A DNA stretch of 6,058 bases from Calditrichota bacterium (lineage in GTDB: Bacteria; Calditrichota; Calditrichia; RBG-13-44-9; J075), in assembly GCA_003695285.1 (NCBI GenBank), contig RFIL01000503.1:1-6058 (forward strand), given 5' to 3'. Under the pieces are notes generated by a model. That model was not told the DNA's origin. It saw nothing but the letters and a program-made list of their open reading frames with translations, and ran no database searches. Below, piece after piece: positions 5,145-6,058 of the stretch. How positions within the stretch are numbered: the stretch's first letter is position 1; each line of letters opens with the position of its first letter. The translations under genes and the position numbers were made by a program.

Positions 5145-6058
5145 ATGAGATCAAAAATCTTGACAGGTATGGTGTTATTTTTGGTCTTACAGTTTAGTGC
5201 GAATTTCGCTCAATCCCAAACTGATTGCCAGAAATATCTGGATTACAGGGGACGGAGTGATGTCCTCTCCGGAGGGGTGAAAATGATCCCAATCAAGACA
5301 CCTAAAGGAAGCTTCAAAGTATGGACCAAGCGGGTGGGCAACAATCCCCGTATCAAGGTGTTGTTGCTACATGGAGGTCCTGGCGCCACCCATGAATATT
5401 TTGAGTGCGCCGACAGTTATTTTCCCAGAGCCGGGATTGAGTATTACTACTACGACCAATTGGGCTCCGCTTACAGCGACCAGCCCAACGACACCAGTCT
5501 CTGGAACATCCCCCGCTTTGTGGAGGAGGTGGAGCAGGTGCGCAAAGCCCTGGGGCTGAACAACGATAATTTTTACCTGTTAGGTCATTCCTGGGGTGGC
5601 ATCTTAGCGGTGGAATATGCGTTGAAATACCAGCAACACCTGAAGGGCTTGATCATCTCCAACATGATGATGTCGATCCCGGATTACATCAAATATGCGG
5701 AGGAGGTGCTGGGTCCTCAGCTTGACCCCGGGGTTCTGGCGGAGATTAAGGCCTTCGAGGCGAAGCAGGATTATGGGAACCCCCGTTATATGGAACTGAT
5801 TACCACCTATTATTACCCGGAGCATGTGTTACGCATGCCGCTGGAGGCCTGGCCCGAGCCGGTCAACCGCTCTTTTGGTCATCTCAACGGTCAAATTTAT
5901 GTGATGATGCAGGGACCCAGCGAGTTTGGTGTAGCCGGAGATGCGACATTGAAAAATTGGGATCGGAAAGCAGAATTATCCGGTATTTCGGTTCCAACCC
6001 TGGTGATTGGGGCGAAATATGACACCATGGACCCCAAACATATGGAGTGGGTTGCCTC
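5145..6058 (+). CDS. Exported alpha/beta hydrolase, proline iminopeptidase-like (peptidase S33), 3' end missing
   Basis: The frame is open from the ATG at 5145 to the window edge, giving 304 residues plus two bases. An N-terminal signal peptide (hydrophobic 8-18, probable cleavage near FA|QS after Ala22) indicates export. Cys28 follows a few residues into the mature chain. The alpha/beta hydrolase landmarks are in order: VLLLHGGPG (72-80), the oxyanion-hole segment diagnostic for the proline iminopeptidase group; YYYDQLGSAYS (101-111), matching that family's DQxGxGxS region; nucleophile Ser149 in LGHSWGG; a helical cap at about 175-270; and the triad Asp293 in GAKYDTMDP. The catalytic His is expected some 25 residues on, beyond the edge. 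Known relatives remove N-terminal proline from peptides, but this fold also includes other amidases and esterases, so specificity is uncertain. With the protease upstream, an exported peptidase could help degrade peptides, though no link beyond adjacency is visible. Confidence 0.88.
   Translation, partial: MRSKILTGMVLFLVLQFSANFAQSQTDCQKYLDYRGRSDVLSGGVKMIPIKTPKGSFKVWTKRVGNNPRIKVLLLHGGPGATHEYFECADSYFPRAGIEYYYYDQLGSAYSDQPNDTSLWNIPRFVEEVEQVRKALGLNNDNFYLLGHSWGGILAVEYALKYQQHLKGLIISNMMMSIPDYIKYAEEVLGPQLDPGVLAEIKAFEAKQDYGNPRYMELITTYYYPEHVLRMPLEAWPEPVNRSFGHLNGQIYVMMQGPSEFGVAGDATLKNWDRKAELSGISVPTLVIGAKYDTMDPKHMEWVA

Noticed and set aside
5371..5559. Small plus-strand open frame
   Set aside because: It is a shadow within the S33 hydrolase gene, whose frame carries the HGGPG and GHSWGG motifs across the same region.

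Overview
The window is 6,058 bases of bacterial DNA, and every gene I can support lies on the + strand. There are seven protein-coding genes; the last runs off the right edge. Good Shine-Dalgarno sequences (AGGAGG or AAGGAG types) precede most of them. One product is a lipoprotein with a lipobox, and two have Sec-type signal peptides whose probable cleavage is followed by Gln (A|QS). This suggests a Gram-negative-type bacterium. The A|Q sites are common in the Bacteroidetes/FCB group, while strong Shine-Dalgarno use is unlike most Bacteroidetes. A non-Bacteroidetes FCB lineage is therefore a weak guess, and I cannot name the organism. I see no rRNA, tRNA, CRISPR array, transposase or integrase.

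Layout: (1) 12-1037, a SAM-dependent O-methyltransferase of the acetylserotonin O-methyltransferase/plant-OMT type. (2) 1141-1749, an AT-richer gene of unknown family with an L,D-transpeptidase-like His...Ser-Ala-Gly-Cys signature and no signal peptide. (3) 1803-2285, a lipoprotein with an NTF2-like (SgcJ/DUF4440-type) domain. (4) 2346-2741, a cytosolic SnoaL-like/ketosteroid-isomerase-related protein of the same general fold. (5) An intergenic stretch holding a 13-bp-stem inverted repeat (2786-2826) and a possible promoter. (6) 2925-3596, a three-helix membrane protein with a glycine zipper and a helical C-terminal domain, overlapping by 10 bases (7) 3587-4996, a secreted trypsin-like serine protease with a complete His/Asp/Ser triad and an unrecognised C-terminal region of about 230 residues. 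(8) 5145 to the right edge, an exported alpha/beta hydrolase of the proline iminopeptidase (S33) type.

The only pair with strong evidence of joint function is the membrane protein and the protease. Their reading frames overlap, the protease Shine-Dalgarno lies inside the upstream gene, and the predicted topology puts the membrane protein's C-terminal domain on the same side of the membrane as the protease. This is the best candidate for an undescribed two-component module. The other genes are co-oriented with 50-150 base gaps and look like a mixed set of enzymes and small-ligand-binding folds rather than one pathway.
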